Below, one piece after another: positions 1 to 13,237 of a DNA stretch of 64,000 nt; position 1 is the stretch's first letter, and every line of letters begins with the position of its first letter. The notes under the pieces were generated by a model that was given only the letters and a program-made list of their open reading frames with translations, was not told where the DNA came from and did no database searches. Source of the stretch: Azolla caroliniana. Taxonomy: Eukaryota > Polypodiophyta. The translations under genes and the position numbers were made by a program. Location: contig JBHGNT010000015.1 of NCBI GenBank assembly GCA_043228905.1, positions 15,252,001-15,316,000 of the forward strand. The letters are read 5' to 3'.

Positions 1-1568
1 CGATAAAATCTCTTGTTGTATAATATAGTGCCAACATACAAGTCCATCTTGGGGGTCCATCTGAGAGGAACCAGTAGATGTAGCCCATAAACTTCATAAG
101 GTATGAATCACTTCTGTCCAAATTAAAATCATGTTTTCCATCATAGAAGATGGCTCTCTAACAACATATGACAATATCTATTCTTCTAGATGCAGCAAGA
201 GTGACACATAAAACTGTAGAAAACATTTTGTGTCTATCCATTGTATGTGAAAAAGGTGCCACTATATATGGAAATATAAAGTGCATATAGGGTTTACAGT
301 GAAAATAAGCAAGAAAACAGTATGAGTTTCATGTTGTCTTGTGAGCCACCAAATGGTTCCCGGCTAACCATAGACATGCAAGCCAACCTTAGATAACAGA
401 AGATAAGTAGGTTGTCAACCCAAAAAACAATATTGGAAATTCAATGACCCACGAGAGACCATCAATTTGGCCAATATGCTGAACCCACAGAACAACCAGG
501 AATCTGGCATGTACAAGCATCCTAATAATGTGGATAATCCTTTGGGAGTTCTTAAAGTCCAAATATAGATCAGTTATATCTGAAGGAAGAAAATTGATAA
601 TCTAACAGTGTCCGATGTACAGAATCTCATTACTTCAGATTCAACCTTCTTTATGCAAGAAGATGTGAGGCTAAAACTGAAAAAAAATATCCTGCATTGT
701 GAACCATGAGCAGATGTCCAAAACCTCATATCTGAATGAGATACAATAGGGTCGATCTGGAAAAAAAATTGATGATGTCTCAGATCTGCGGAACAATGTG
801 GAACAATGCAATTCCATAAGAAATAAACTACAGTCTCATAATGTTGTGGCACCAAATAAAGACAATACTTCAATCATTTGTTAGGTACATAAATGAATAT
901 TAATGCTTACAGAAGACTCAATTATGACTATTATAAACTGTACAGCTCCTAAACAGTCGCAAAATAAGATGTATAGATATATGAATTGATACATGTCAAA
1001 ATAAGACATTATATATAAGTTCTGATCATAGGCAGCCAGACACTATGCCAGCAGCTGATCATCAACATCAAAACTTTCTGCTCCAATCATATTAACAGCA
1101 TGCAGTTGGATAGGGAGCTGAATAATATCACATGCAGACATCTTTCTTAACATTTCACGACAATGTGACAAAGGAGTGGAAAATATGCTTTAAGAGTATC
1201 TAAAAAACATTAAAGTAACTTTTGTCCATTATGTTTATTTTATGAAACTGAGTTGATAAATTTGTTGGGAATAAAGGGCCCTCGTGCCTTTTATTAGTGC
1301 ACGAGTGTGAACGCACTCATAGCACATTTTGACTTGTATATACATAATATCTAAAAAACCAAAAAAGTGGTACACTCTTTGTACCCAAGACAGCGTGCAT
1401 CTCTCTCTGTCCCTTTGTCTCTCACTCAGACTCTCTCCCTCTCTGTTTTTTACCTAAACCCTAATCCTCATGCTGCCTTCAAAATTGGTGGTCTTCTTTA
1501 TGATGATAGCACATTATATTCTTACATTTAAGCAACAGTCAAATGAGTAAAAGTAGCAATTGTTTTAC
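1..1568. other. AT-rich DNA, probably intron of the coiled-coil gene
   Basis: I see no convincing exon, RNA gene or repeat here. The only open frame over 90 codons lacks coding character. Because exon 6 of the minus-strand gene ends at 1569 with a donor (GTAAAA), this stretch is most simply its next intron. A short CT-rich tract lies near 1396-1445. Confidence 0.4.
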
Positions 1569-4500
1569 CTCTTGTAGATGGGTCTTCTTAATGAACTCTA
1601 TCTTTTCTTCGGTCATAATTAAACTCTGCTTGAGAGACATTAGCTGAGATGTTAATTCATCAGCAATTTGTTGTGCTTCTTGCTTCTCTCTACTAATCTG
1701 TCTAGCTATCTGTTCTTCGTTGCAATGTTCTTTCTCAAACAAGTCCTTCTGTAATCTTAAATTTTCAGTTTCAATCTGCATGATTTCCTCCCTTAAAGAA
1801 ATGTTTTCATCTTTCAATCGTTTACATTCCTCATCAAGACCAGGTGCATCCGTGGTAAAGATTTCTTTAAATGATGATCGAAGATGTGAGTCAATAGGGA
1901 CTGAAATTTTTTCTTCAATGAACCCACATTCTTGTGAATTTTGTACTTTCACAGTGTTGCATTTATAAATGTCTTCCTGGGTAGAAGGATTTTCTGCTGA
2001 ACTTTCCAGAAATGTAGTTTCTTTTCTGAAGGTAACTGAGAGTGAATCTCAAAATCAACATTCATATACATAGCTAATCTAACAAGAAGAACAGGCATAT
2101 CATCTTGCTATACCTACCTGATTTTTCTTTCTTTTGGCCTGAAACTTCGGGTGACATAAAAAAGTTATTCAAATGCCTCTTTTGTGCTATATGAATTGGT
2201 TTTGATGTTGAAAGACAAGATGGATGGTATTCTCCAAACTCAGAATCATCATGTGGCATATCAGAAGAATTTGATGCAGTAGAAGGTCTACATTCTGAAT
2301 GATCTCCTCCATTGTTAGATTTGCCAAGCAGGGATAAAATATCATCCATTTCATCCTTCATAAAATACCACAACGCCACTTTCAGACGCTTTCACAGAAT
2401 TTCTCATCAGAAAGCAAAAAAACATGACACTTGTATTATGCACAGGATTACAAGAGATGAAAAACACAATAACCAGACGTTTGATAGGCAGACAAGATCA
2501 ACTAAACTATCGAATACAAACAATTATGCTCTCAACAGGTGAACCAGTTAGTATAATTTAAAAGTCAGATGAACAGCTATATGCTTGCTGAAATAGGATA
2601 TCCAAGATGGAAAGGCCATTACTCCAATACCAGGAAGTGAATTTTAATTGGCAGAAAAGACAAACTAAACTATCAAAAAAAACAACTATGCTTCCAGTTG
2701 GCAGAGCTGCTAGTATGATTTCCAAGAAATATGAACGGGTAAAACCTTGTTGAAATAGGATATACCAGATGGAAAGACCATCACTCCAATAATAATAATG
2801 CTGTCTCTACTTCATAAGTATCTAGCGATTAACTCTCAAGTCCTACGTGATATTTTCATACAATCAGTAAAGAGAATGATTTATTTGCATTTGTGACATT
2901 TCTTCTCTGATAGATCATTCTTGAATCAAGTAATTTCAATGTTCTTACAAAAGCTAAATTGACCTTAAATGCACTTCTTTTATGTGAGGTCTTTCTCATT
3001 GCAATACCACAAGTAGCAATTCTGTCATGCTACTCGCTGAAGTACCACCAGCTTTAAGGAAGAATGGAAATGGGATGCGAGAAGAAACATGATTTTAACA
3101 TACCATCCAATTGGAAATGTAATTTGCCCACAGACAAACAATCTTGATTAAGCACTATTGGAGGGTGACAGCCCCAGGACAAACCTCTCCCTTCTACGCT
3201 CTCTCTAGACTCATTTTTTCTCTCTAAATTTACTTTATTCCAGCATTTATTTTATTTGACTTTCTGAACCTACTACCAGTTCATTACAACACTTAAGATG
3301 TAATTGCTTGTTTGGTTTTATAAGCCATTTTGGCCTCTTAAAAGATATTAATATATCATTCTTTCTCCACTACTCTAACTCATTACATACCTAGGCATTT
3401 TATCCCCTTCCATAAATGCATGTGTTACAAAACCCTCTCACTTTTGTATTTAAAGGCTTTGACCGTAACTAATATATATAGTTCTTCCTAGTTTGTTTTT
3501 AAGCTGTTGCTATCCTCTTTAGCACCTTACAACTGTTTGTTACAATTTTCTCAGATGGTACCAACGTGTGTGATTTCTCCATAACCCCCATTCCTATATT
3601 CTTTTCCTAATCAACTCAGTTTTCTTTGAGCAAACAACCATTTGTTTCTTTTTTGTTTCATTTCCATCCCTTCCACCCTATGTAGAATGCTCTCCAAACA
3701 GCCATATATTGTCTTACTTAAACTATCATTTGGGGAACGGTTCATGTGTGAGAAAAGCAGTTAATAGCAGCAGCAGCACAGTTGTAAGAAAAAATACACA
3801 GCCAAGCTGTGAGAAGGCCTTTAGACAGCAGTAGTAAAATAGTTGCAAAAAGTAGAGACACAGCCAAAGAGCAGAGCCTGTTTGCAAGTAGCAGCGAAAA
3901 ATAAAGTTCTTACAAAAGAGGCTGGTATAGCCTATTTATACAAAAGTGGGGAACGTGGGTGAAATGGTTGTTTGGTAGTTAAGTGACTATATTGTACTAC
4001 CAAACAGATACAATAAACGAGGAATAAAAGGGAAATATCTTGGAAAAGTGGAAGAGTTGCAGATTCTAGAGAGAGAATAATCTAGGAAGAGAGACTGTAG
4101 AAGAGAGATAATAAAGATGAAAGAGAGTGCAGGTCTGGAGCTGCCACCCTCCAGCATCATGGACAGCCCTTGTGCAATTAGTTACAACAATCCGTCTATA
4201 GATTTAGAGGAGGGATACATGGCTTCCAATGCCACTATTATCTCTTTCACTATTCCTCAACTTCCCAAAGAGTCTATTGTAGATGAAATCAGCTATCTAG
4301 ATTGGGAATTGCATACGATGACCTCAAAATAATACCGTCGTTTATGGTTTGTAAAAGGGATTGCGCCCAATCTTAAGGGTGCTTCTATTGTTTCATCTTC
4401 AACACCCACACAAGTTACAATTGACTCTTGGCTGGACAAAGATGGTCTTGCTCATGCTTTCATGCTCTTCAACATGAAATCTCAAGTTACTCGTCAATTC

Positions 4501-7500
4501 CTTGACATAGTTGATGAGACAGCTAAAGAGTTTGTGCATCGCTTGATGACCAAGCGCCCAAAAACTTTAGAAACACTTTGTGACACAATTTCCCTTCTTC
4601 TCACTACTCCCTTTTTTAATATGTTTGCATGGATGTTACAAGATAGAGCTTTGAGGTGAGCGAGCACTTCTCTTCTCCATGTTAAAGGCAAAAGCAAATG
4701 GAGTTCCTCTCTTAAAAATAGTAAAACTTCATCAAAACCAAGCGACAATCCAACCCACAGACTTTACTTGTCACTAGTGTGGATATAAAAGCCATATCCA
4801 GCAGGATTGCCACAAAAAGAAATGAGATAGTGCCACAAAGGCAGAATCAACCAACCCCAAGCTCGCATCTAGATGTAACACTAGTCATACAATCGAATAA
4901 ACAGTTTGCTTAGGTATCATCACTAATTCTTCCTCATGCAGGCCCAAATTTGACCTTTATCATGCAGGCAATCAGTGAGATCAAAGGTCTCTCCAAATTT
5001 GTCCAGTTACGTACCCTATGAAGGACCCAAATTTCTACTCTTTAGAGAAAGGTTGATGTTGCAAGCGTTAAAAAACCACAATTTAGTTCTTGGTTACAGA
5101 ACCTGAAAATCAAGCACAACCAGTCTTCCATAGAAGAACCAAGGCCTTATAAACATTACTCCTAGATATGTGCAGGATAGTGTGTATGCCACTTTTTCCT
5201 CTCTCAAGAAGAATGTAGGAAGGCAATTTGCTAAATTAGGTCAATTTCTCATTTTCACATTTTCTTTTGTTTTCTTTTGCTTTTATTTTCTGGTATTATC
5301 TTTGCTATGGCACAAGATTGAATATCTTTCATTTTCATTTATATTTTCATTTTCATTTTTGCTTTTGTTTTCGTTTTGATTTTGATCTTGTTTTGTTTTC
5401 ATTTACGTTTTCAATGATGATGATGATTTTTATTTTGAGTTCTCATTTTATTTTTGTTTCCATTTTCAACTTCATTTCTATTTTCATTTTGATTCACAAT
5501 TTTTTATATTATCTTGGTTCAAGGAAAGGGAGACATTTTAACACACTAATTTCAGATATTACCACTTCAAATTTCTAAGAACATGCCTTTTTAGAGACCA
5601 TAGGATCATGTACATCCTTAGTCGAATTAGTAGAATGCAGTTCATCATCTCTCAAACTTGCTGGCTCTAAATTATCTGAAGAATGGGAGGACCACTTGGA
5701 CTTGTATTCATCTCTAAATGCAAATCAAAAAATTGTTGTCAACGAAATCTTGATCACTAAATTCATTAAATGATAAATTCAATAAACCTTCTATGAGGTA
5801 GCATATGAAAATTAAAAATCAAATTCTAGAATAATGAAATCCATGATTCTAAAGATAAACTTGCGCAAATGGATGGTTGAAAAGTGGTGCATGGTCAACT
5901 TTATTCCTAATAAATAATAATATGTAACATGGTCTTTACATTATGTTCATAGTGATTGAAACATGTGTTATTGTAACCCAAAACGTAGAGTTTTAACACC
6001 ATATTTAATTTGCTCATAGTTTTGGATATGACAGGTATCCAAAGATAAAAACACCCATGAGGAAGACCGGGCCTATCTGGAACCTAAAGCAAGAATGAAG
6101 CAAAGGGCTTTCCTGCTCCTACACAGAACTTCTACAGAGAGGCAGAGTGGTAATCCTATTTAAAATATACCACAAGATATTTAACGTATTCCTTGAGTAT
6201 GACAAGCACTGCAAAGTAATAGATTAGAGAGTTTGGAGGTGTACCTAGATTTCCTCAATGGATCAGGGTTGTTTTCGATCTTGTCTCCAGCATTAAGATT
6301 TTTCATTTGGTTTCAAATACAATTATAAACTTGCACAAATCCTCCATTGTGTTGGAAATTAAAGCACCTAGTTTGAACTCCTCACACACTTTAGTTGGAT
6401 TCCCAAAGAAAGGCATTAAATGGGTCACAATACAATGGAAAAGATCATATATCCTTTCTATGCCATTATTAACTTTTCTTTTCCTTTGAAAAATAAAAGG
6501 TACTTGGGAAGTGGAATATAGGTAGCAACTGTTGAATGGTCATAGGTGAAACTCACAAAAACAGATTGGCAATGACTTACAGGTGTGTATTACACCGACC
6601 AACAAAACTAGCATGATCATCCAAGTTTGTGCATTGAGCATGTAAGTAATGAAAGTCTAAAATGCATATATCTTAGCAGAGACTCAAATCGTGATTTTTG
6701 CAAAGAGCTTTCATTTCATATCCATGTAAGGGATTGCCTAAATATGGGAGACTACTGACTAAGTTGATCTAGAATTGCTAATTCTTAAAATATAAGGGAT
6801 AATATGATAGAATCAGCTTGTCGTGTCCATTCACACAATGTATTCTTATATCGTACTCTAAAGTTTTGTAATATAAATGCTTCAACATATTTCATAATGT
6901 GAGAGTTTATGCATAATTCAGTAACAAGTATGACATATAATCTATAAAACTCACCTTTGAGTGCTCTTTACTTCCAAATGACCACCTTCATTAATATCAA
7001 TTTCAGATGAATTTTCGGCCAGAAAACCAGCAAGCACATCATTTGGGTCTTTGATCTTAGAGAAAATGGAAACCTTCTGATTCGATGGCCCTAAACTTTT
7101 AGCAGATTCAATACTTTGTGCTTTAAATGGTGGAAGTGAAATATTATGCCCTGTATGGATATCAGCTGATAATATGCTGCTATTGGTATCAAGATTCCTT
7201 GCAGAGTTTGGCTGATCCCTAAATGATGATATCCTCTTTTCTTTAGAAAAAGATTTGTCACCTAATATTCCTATATATTTTATCAAACGCAATCACATTA
7301 GGATTGGCACTCCATGACTTAAACATACCACAAAATGCTGATGCAGAACAGCGCAAATACAAGAAAGATATAATCTGGCCCGAATATAGGCCCCCCCAAT
7401 GCACAGGTTCCCTCATCCATGCTTGAGATATGGTTGCATGCTCTCTGCTGGGTAGTTATGAATGCCTGTGCTTCACAATCTGATCACATGGATCAAGCTA

Positions 7501-9347
7501 GAGGCTATGAATGGCTATTTCTCTTCATTCCAGAATCTCTCTGATCTCACAGATCAAGCTAGAGCATCTTGGGCCTCAGCCGAGTATGAATGAACCTTCT
7601 AGACAGAAACAACCTCTACTCAAAAACAGTTAGTTGAGTGTACTGCAAACGCATTTTTGTTGTTATTCATTCAAATAGTATGATTATTGGATTAGGATAG
7701 ATCCTTGTTATAACATTTCCACGTGCCAATTAGAATTCATGAAGGCCTCATTCTAATGCAATTTTGCATGCTACACTAATTTAAAAGTTAATGACCTAAT
7801 TTGACTCAGAAAAAACTCCATTTCATGCACTCAAAGTAATGTGCTTTACCACATAATTTCTCGAATGTCATCAATTTCCACAGATCTAATGTGGTTCATG
7901 CAAGATAAACGAATATACAAGACAAATGTTCAATTTGACTGACACCATTTTCTTTCTTCATGCTGCAAAATAAAATGGGGCAGTATTCCTATCCTATAAG
8001 GATGTTTTAGAGGTGCTACATCGATCCCAAAGCCTTGTTTATTCCTGGCTTTTATGTAGTCCCCGCATGGGGGACACATGTAGAAGGTAAATAACTCATT
8101 TCAGAAAGACAAATTTAGGTTTTCATACATGTAGCTTTGTATGAAAAAATCTGGCAGCGTCCATTTCTAAACAACGTATTTTAGAAGTAGCACATCATTC
8201 ATAAATCTTCATCAATTCCTTGCTCTCATGTAGTTCAGGCATGCCAGAATGTAGCATGTAAAAGTCCAATTGTTCTGAGACAGTTCCTTCATGCATGTGT
8301 TAATACAAAACAAGATGTGGAAGCATTCCTTTTCAAAGAATATAGTTTATGTACCACATCCTCAACAAAAGCTCACCAATCTCTTACTGATGAATGTAGA
8401 AGGTAAAGGTATAATTAGCGAAGACAAATTTCTACCTTCCCACATGCAAGACACTAAGACAAGGTAATCCACCTCCATGAATGCTAAACAAAATGCACCA
8501 GGAATTATTCTCCAAGTAATGTTATTTATGTACCACAACTTTATATCCGCTCTAATGAGAACAAATGAATGAAAAACTCCTCACAATTAAGTAGGAGTTC
8601 ATGTATGCCAAAGAAAAGATCCAATTGACTATAACCAAATATCCTTCTCCCCTTCAAGAGTGTAAGATTCCAAAAAAATAGTATCCTGCGGGGTATTACA
8701 ATAAAACTCATCTTAATGCAAAACACTAAACGTGTTTCTTTTCTAACAGTACATTTTATGTTCCACAACATTCTTAATGATATAGCGAAACATCATTTCT
8801 CAGTGGTTTAGAAAGAATCTAAACCAGTTCTCCCATTGTGCAAAACTCCAGGATGAGCAATTTCTCATCAAAAATATGATTTCACCGTTATTAAGCTAGA
8901 ATATATTAAAATGACATATACCAAGCTAAAATCAAACCCTATTTTTCCAGATGTTTCATGCACATGCATTATTCTAAAGCCTCGTCACAATGTCACTTTA
9001 CAGTTTTTTAGTTAGATGATATGAAAAGGAAAAGGAAAAAAGGAACCTAACTTCGAGAATTGACTCCCACAAAAGCATAAGAAGTATCTGAAGCATACCT
9101 TCTTCTTGGAAGAGAGCATCTATCTCAGCTTGATCATTGCTCTTCGCTGCTAGGGATGATGTCTTGATGGTTTTCCAGCCTGAAATCGAAAACAAACCAC
9201 GTTTGAGAGGGAAATTGACAGGAGCCACGTGATGATAAGAGAGAGAATGTGTGGGAAAAGAGGAAACGTTTGCAATATGATACCTGTGTTTGGCGATGGC
9301 GAAGATTTGGAGAGGAGAGGCGCATCAGCGAGGGAGGCGAGCGACAT
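1569..9347 (-). CDS. Coiled-coil protein, possibly FBF1-like (5' part; 3' end outside window)
   Basis: Six exons join in phase on the minus strand: 9284-9347 (ATG at 9347), 9099-9179, 6955-7270, 5587-5713, 2118-2355 and 1569-2035, giving 431 codons; the gene continues left of the window. Donors are GT except exon 4, where a GC donor (AAG/GCATGT) keeps phase; a GT donor 9 bases upstream would also keep phase. The first 330 residues are Ser/Asn-rich and low in order. Residues of about 330-431 form a heptad-rich coiled coil (EECKRLKDENISLREEI). Short motifs in order, an acidic DDILSLLGKS segment, FGEYHPS, then a basic stretch ending NNFF, recall Fas-binding factor 1, a transition-fibre protein of cilia. 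That match is from memory and is inference. Exons between 2356 and 5586 could be missing. The gene is real with good confidence; the name is tentative. Confidence 0.5.
2492..2800. repeat. Two-copy degenerate tandem duplication, unit about 162 bp
   Basis: The blocks starting near 2497 and 2660 share AACTAAACTATC, then GAAATAGGATAT, then GATGGAAAG and ACTCCAAT in the same order and spacing. The copies have diverged clearly. The duplication lies in an intron of the coiled-coil gene. Confidence 0.6.
4100..4748 (+). pseudogene. Possible decayed copia-type gag relic inside an intron
   Basis: The plus strand carries a reading frame starting at 4117, broken by stops and continuing through 4462-4659. 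It resembles the copia gag fold (UBN2-type): a Trp-rich start, then SWLDKDGLAHAF and a TAKEFVHRL stretch similar to the TAKE-W-L core of that family. No protease, integrase or RT follows, and no LTR pair is evident. It lies within the intron between exons 4 and 5 of the minus-strand gene. The assignment is by motif only and could be wrong. Confidence 0.35.
5255..5520. repeat. T-rich low-complexity tract, TTTTCA-like units
   Basis: Runs of TTTTCATTTTCA and TTTTGTTTTC variants dominate. Reading frames here (Phe/Ser-rich) are artefacts of composition. Confidence 0.7.
7840..8775. repeat. Degenerate tandem repeat, units about 160-230 bp, in intron 2
   Basis: A motif like TTTATGTACCACA, or diverged forms such as TTTTAGAAGTAGCACAT, recurs near 7850, 8010, 8175, 8345, 8525 and 8755. 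Weaker shared words (GTAGAAGGTAAA, AGACAAATTT) lie between. The spacing suggests five or six old copies of one unit. No alignment could be run. Confidence 0.4.
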
Positions 9348-10997
9348 TGCGATGCAAAGGCAAGGAAAAGGAAGAGAAGAGAAGAGAAGGAAACTACTTC
9401 AAAACCAAAGCAGGCGGTTCTTCATTCAGGGAAGAAAGAAAAAAACCATACATAACATATGCATGATAATACATAGTATGAACCATACGTTCATTCTCAT
9501 TCGCGAATGTTTGATTTCCTTCGAGTGTGGTAAACATTCACGAAGTATGGTAAATACTAAATACCATACTTTTGTATTCATTATTTATTATAAACTAAAC
9601 TTTTGCTAAGGTAGGAATGTTTAGGTCAAAAAAGTGTAAATATATATTATATATAAGAATGTTTTGATAGCATGCGCATTCGTTTTCATTCGTATGAAAC
9701 CAAAATGCTTGCTAATGCATTCAGAGTATATTATGTACTATGCATGATATTTTGTTTATTTTGCAACCAAATATGTAAAAATAAAGAGGCTTGATGAGGG
9801 AGTGCAATAATCCCTTGTGATTTTGCACTATCCCCATCATTATGACTAACCCGACCTTGTCGAGCTTCCTTTATCACGTCTCACCCAGGCCAATGAATTT
9901 TCTAACCTAGCTCTATCCAACCTTTGTCACGGTTGACCCGCCTCTGTCACGCATGACCCGGCTTTGTCTAGCCTTTGTCCTTTGTCACGTCTAACCCGGC
10001 CTTGCCCTTCCATCTGACTCGGCTCTGTTCTTGCCTCTACCACGTCTAACCCAACCCAAACTTGCTAGCCCAGATGCCTTTTTTCTAACCCCAGCCGAGT
10101 TTGTAATCAGGCTACCTGCATCCAACCCGTCTGAAGAAACTAGAAACTTCAAAAGCTTCTAAGATCACCAAAAATAAATTTAAAACACATTCAGATATCA
10201 AAATCTCTGAGTTTGAGATATAAAAACTCCACTCACCAAAAACTTGGGCCATCACAGAATGTAAACAAAAAAGTCATAGATCATTGCAAACACCTAACCT
10301 TCTCACATTCCATCAACCATAAAAATTTTGGCCACCAAGAAAAAACATGGGAGCGACTAGAAACTTCAAATATCACAAGATTTCAATCACGAAAAGCTTT
10401 AAAGATCGCGCATATGCTGCAAAACCAAATACTTCAAATATCATGAGAGACCAATAATCCAGATTTTTAGATTGAAACAATTTTCACGACCCATTCTCAC
10501 ATGGAACTACATCATAATATGTTGCATTAGCACATTGATTACAAAGCCCAATATTCACTCATCGTACATCATACTATTTACCAACATTAACTCTTCATAT
10601 ACAACACCAAATCAAAATTGAAATTCCAACGAGCAAAATAGAATAAAAGTGTTGAATCGACAAAATTTTGATTTCTTCATTATCAATTGTTTGCATTTAA
10701 AAACCCTTAGTGCAATTTCTTCGTTATCAATTTTGATTTCTTCATCAAAAAGTAGGATAGGCAAAATATCAAATTTTACAACATGATCTGGCAAATATCA
10801 GGATTTATATTAGGAATCATCATCAATTTTGATTTCTTCATCAAAAAGTTGGATAGGCAAAATATCAAATTTACAACATAATCTGGCAAAATATCATGAT
10901 TTACGATATTGTGGTGTGCATGTGTTCATTTGTGCTACCTAAGCCGACCCACCCTTTTAGCACACCCTTTTTAGCTAAGCCAACCCAAATGGGTACA
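9348..10997. other. Intergenic region with short cryptic repeats
   Basis: This stretch lies upstream of the coiled-coil gene ATG. From 9840 to 10110 a degenerate unit containing TTTGTCACG and TGACCCGGC/CTAACCCGGC recurs several times. At 10729-10800 and 10821-10895 a direct repeat of about 70 bp (starting ATCAATTTTGATTTCTTCAT) occurs twice. No gene is supported. Confidence 0.5.
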
Positions 10998-11077
10998 TTT
11001 GTGTGAACTATAAATTGAGTAGGAAGTAAGAAGCTAACTAGGTTGGTTTTGATCTCTTATGTGCATTTCACATATTG
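10998..11077. repeat. Left copy of an 80-bp direct repeat flanking an integrase relic
   Basis: This block (AACTATAAATTGAGTA, then AAGCTAACTAGG and GATCTCTTATGTGCA) recurs with few changes at 11874-11958, enclosing about 800 bp. The pair may be remnants of short LTRs or the edges of a tandem duplication. Confidence 0.7.
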
Positions 11078-11190
11078 GTGGAGAAGTGGAGTACCAGTCC
11101 CCCACGTCCAAGCATCCACCTCTTCCACCTCACCTTAGGTTGCCCAGTAACTTCTTGTCCCACGAGTTTCCCCGATCCCCCTCCTACACG

Positions 11191-11435
11191 ATAGCCCACT
11201 TGTCCCCCACCTCAACCAAGTCCAGGTGGCCCTCAGTCCACAGGAGCGATTGATCTCTATCCGCCTATAGCCCTCATGTCCCCCACCTTAGTCAAGTCCA
11301 AGTGGCCCTTAGTCCATAGGAGCGATTGATCTCTATCCGTCAATTGTTAGCTCGTACATGATAGCCCTCTTGTTCCCCACCTTAGCCAAGTCCAGGTGGC
11401 CCTCAGTCCACAGGAGCTATTGATCTTTATCCGTT
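11191..11435. repeat. Three-copy minisatellite, unit about 80 bp
   Basis: A unit with ATAGCCC, TTGTCCCCCACCT, AAGTCCAGGTGGCCCT, CAGTCCACAGGAGC and GATTGATCTCTATCCG occurs three times in tandem with small changes. No function is visible. Confidence 0.75.
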
Positions 11436-11534
11436 GTTTGCTAGTTCATTTTCCGTCACTAGCCCCTTCCAACTATTAGGGTTGGCAGTTCCGTGGGGAT
11501 GTCCTCAACGCCGTTGTAGCTCAACTCGGTGTCC

Positions 11535-11790
11535 AGCTGATGTTTACGTCCCCGTACCATCCTCGGACAAATGACCTCATTGAACGCCTCAACAATACCC
11601 TCGAGAAGGAGATTGTTGCTTACATCAATCCACACCACAAAACCTGGGATCAAATCTTGCCTTTCGTCACCATGCCTACGATACATCCGTACAGGCGTCG
11701 ACATGGATCAACCCTTTTCGAGCACTTTATTGGCGTAACCCCACCTCCCACCAAAATTGTCCATTATTGTCCATTCGAAACCTGCCAACA
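11535..11790 (+). pseudogene. Ty3/gypsy integrase fragment, frameshifted
   Basis: The plus-strand frame at 11540 encodes SPYHPRTNDLIERLNNTL followed by HKTWDQILPFVT. This is the end of a retroviral-type integrase catalytic core (the Glu of ER in the D,D35E motif). A frameshift near 11670 moves the continuation, HAYDTSVQASTW, into another frame. Nothing else of the element remains between the flanking 80-bp repeats. Confidence 0.7.
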
Positions 11791-11873
11791 TGGATCATGC
11801 CACTTGGGAACTCTATCTCCAAAAGATGCTCCCCCTCCTTCGACAAGCCATTGCTCATGTTCATGCTCTGGTA

Positions 11874-11958
11874 CTTTTGTATGAACTATAAATTGAGTAA
11901 GAAGTAAGAAGCTAACTAGGATGATTTTGATCTCTTATGTGCACTTCACAATATGGAT
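11874..11958. repeat. Right copy of the 80-bp direct repeat
   Basis: It is homologous to 10998-11077 in the same orientation, with scattered substitutions. Confidence 0.7.
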
Positions 11959-12940
11959 AGGCCCAAAACACAAGCAACCCATTTGGTGATAGTAATGCAT
12001 AGAAGCTCCATGTCATCATGTCCAAACCAATGCTCATGCCCCTATCAAATAGCAAATATAAGAACCCACATATCATATCAACAATTAGAAAAAAATGAAG
12101 TTGGAAGACACTTATGAAATCCGGAGATCCCAAGCCCTATGTGAACTCCTCCACTCACATAAGAATAGTATGCATTACATAATATCGATAGTAAGACCCA
12201 ATGGGTTAAGTTGGGATGTGGAGTTCGTGATGTCGGTTCTCTGGTATGTTGCAATGGTCTCAAAGCAAGCAAAAAGTCTAAAATACACATAAAAGAAAAG
12301 GTTTGTGTTTCAAATTGATTCAAGAGAGGGAAAATGATTTGGAAGATGGAATGCAACACACTTGCTTTATGATACATCCGATGGATTCCTATTGAATGAG
12401 ACCTTTTTGCAATGCCAAGGTATCATGGCATAGAAAAAACGCGAAAACTCACACTTCACACATTATACTACATATGTTCCACCTAACTATGAAACCATAT
12501 TCTTCGTTGAACAAGGAAACTGTGCACATTGATGCATTTAAAAGCGTATATTGTTGTTTTCCACTTGAACCATTGCTTCTTTCTATATGACTTAGTTCAC
12601 TCACTTCAATGTAAGATGGGATGCTAGGGTGATGAGTTTGGTTGACCATGCACTATTTGTCCCAAACAAGTTCGGGAGATTAAGTATCACACTTCGATAG
12701 AATCCTATGCGTTTGATTGCATTCATCTATGCTTTCCAATGCTCTCCACACATCTTTAACCAAACCCAAACCTTACATGATTTTCTCGGGCAGCCACAAT
12801 GTGCACTCTCAATTGTGACCTTCATTAAGCAAGTCATTGAACATTGAGAGTCACTGCTCACTTTCACATGTATTACATGATAACGTTATTTTACGTGGTC
12901 ATAAAGGTCATAGTTGACCTCTGAAGACGATTATGAAATT

Positions 12941-12941
<1 letters not shown>
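11959..12941. other. Intergenic DNA without supported features
   Basis: Open frames up to about 100 codons occur on both strands, but none has recognisable domains or coding character. I see no RNA gene. Confidence 0.5.

Positions 12942-12996
<55 letters not shown>
12942..12996. repeat. (CT)n microsatellite
   Basis: An uninterrupted CT dinucleotide run of about 27 units, roughly 600 bp upstream of the RPL15 start. Confidence 0.95.
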
Positions 12997-12999
<3 letters not shown>

Positions 13000-13237
13000 T
13001 ATTGGAGTTGTACTCTAGTGCCAAGTTAAGCCATGTTTTCTGCTTCTAATCCATTCTTCAAAGCACAAGTTTCATTGTTGTACCGATTTAGTGAACTACA
13101 TTATGAAATGTAGGTAAACATTTGACCTTGTGGATCAACGTTCAAATTTGTTGCAAGCTAAAGTGTTCAATGAGATGCTATTATTGATCATTAGTTGACA
13201 TGTGCATGCATGGTGTCACAACTACGTGGACACAATC

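Noticed and set aside
5170-5578. Phe-rich membrane protein
   Set aside because: It is an artefact of a T-rich low-complexity tract with no start context or homologous domain.
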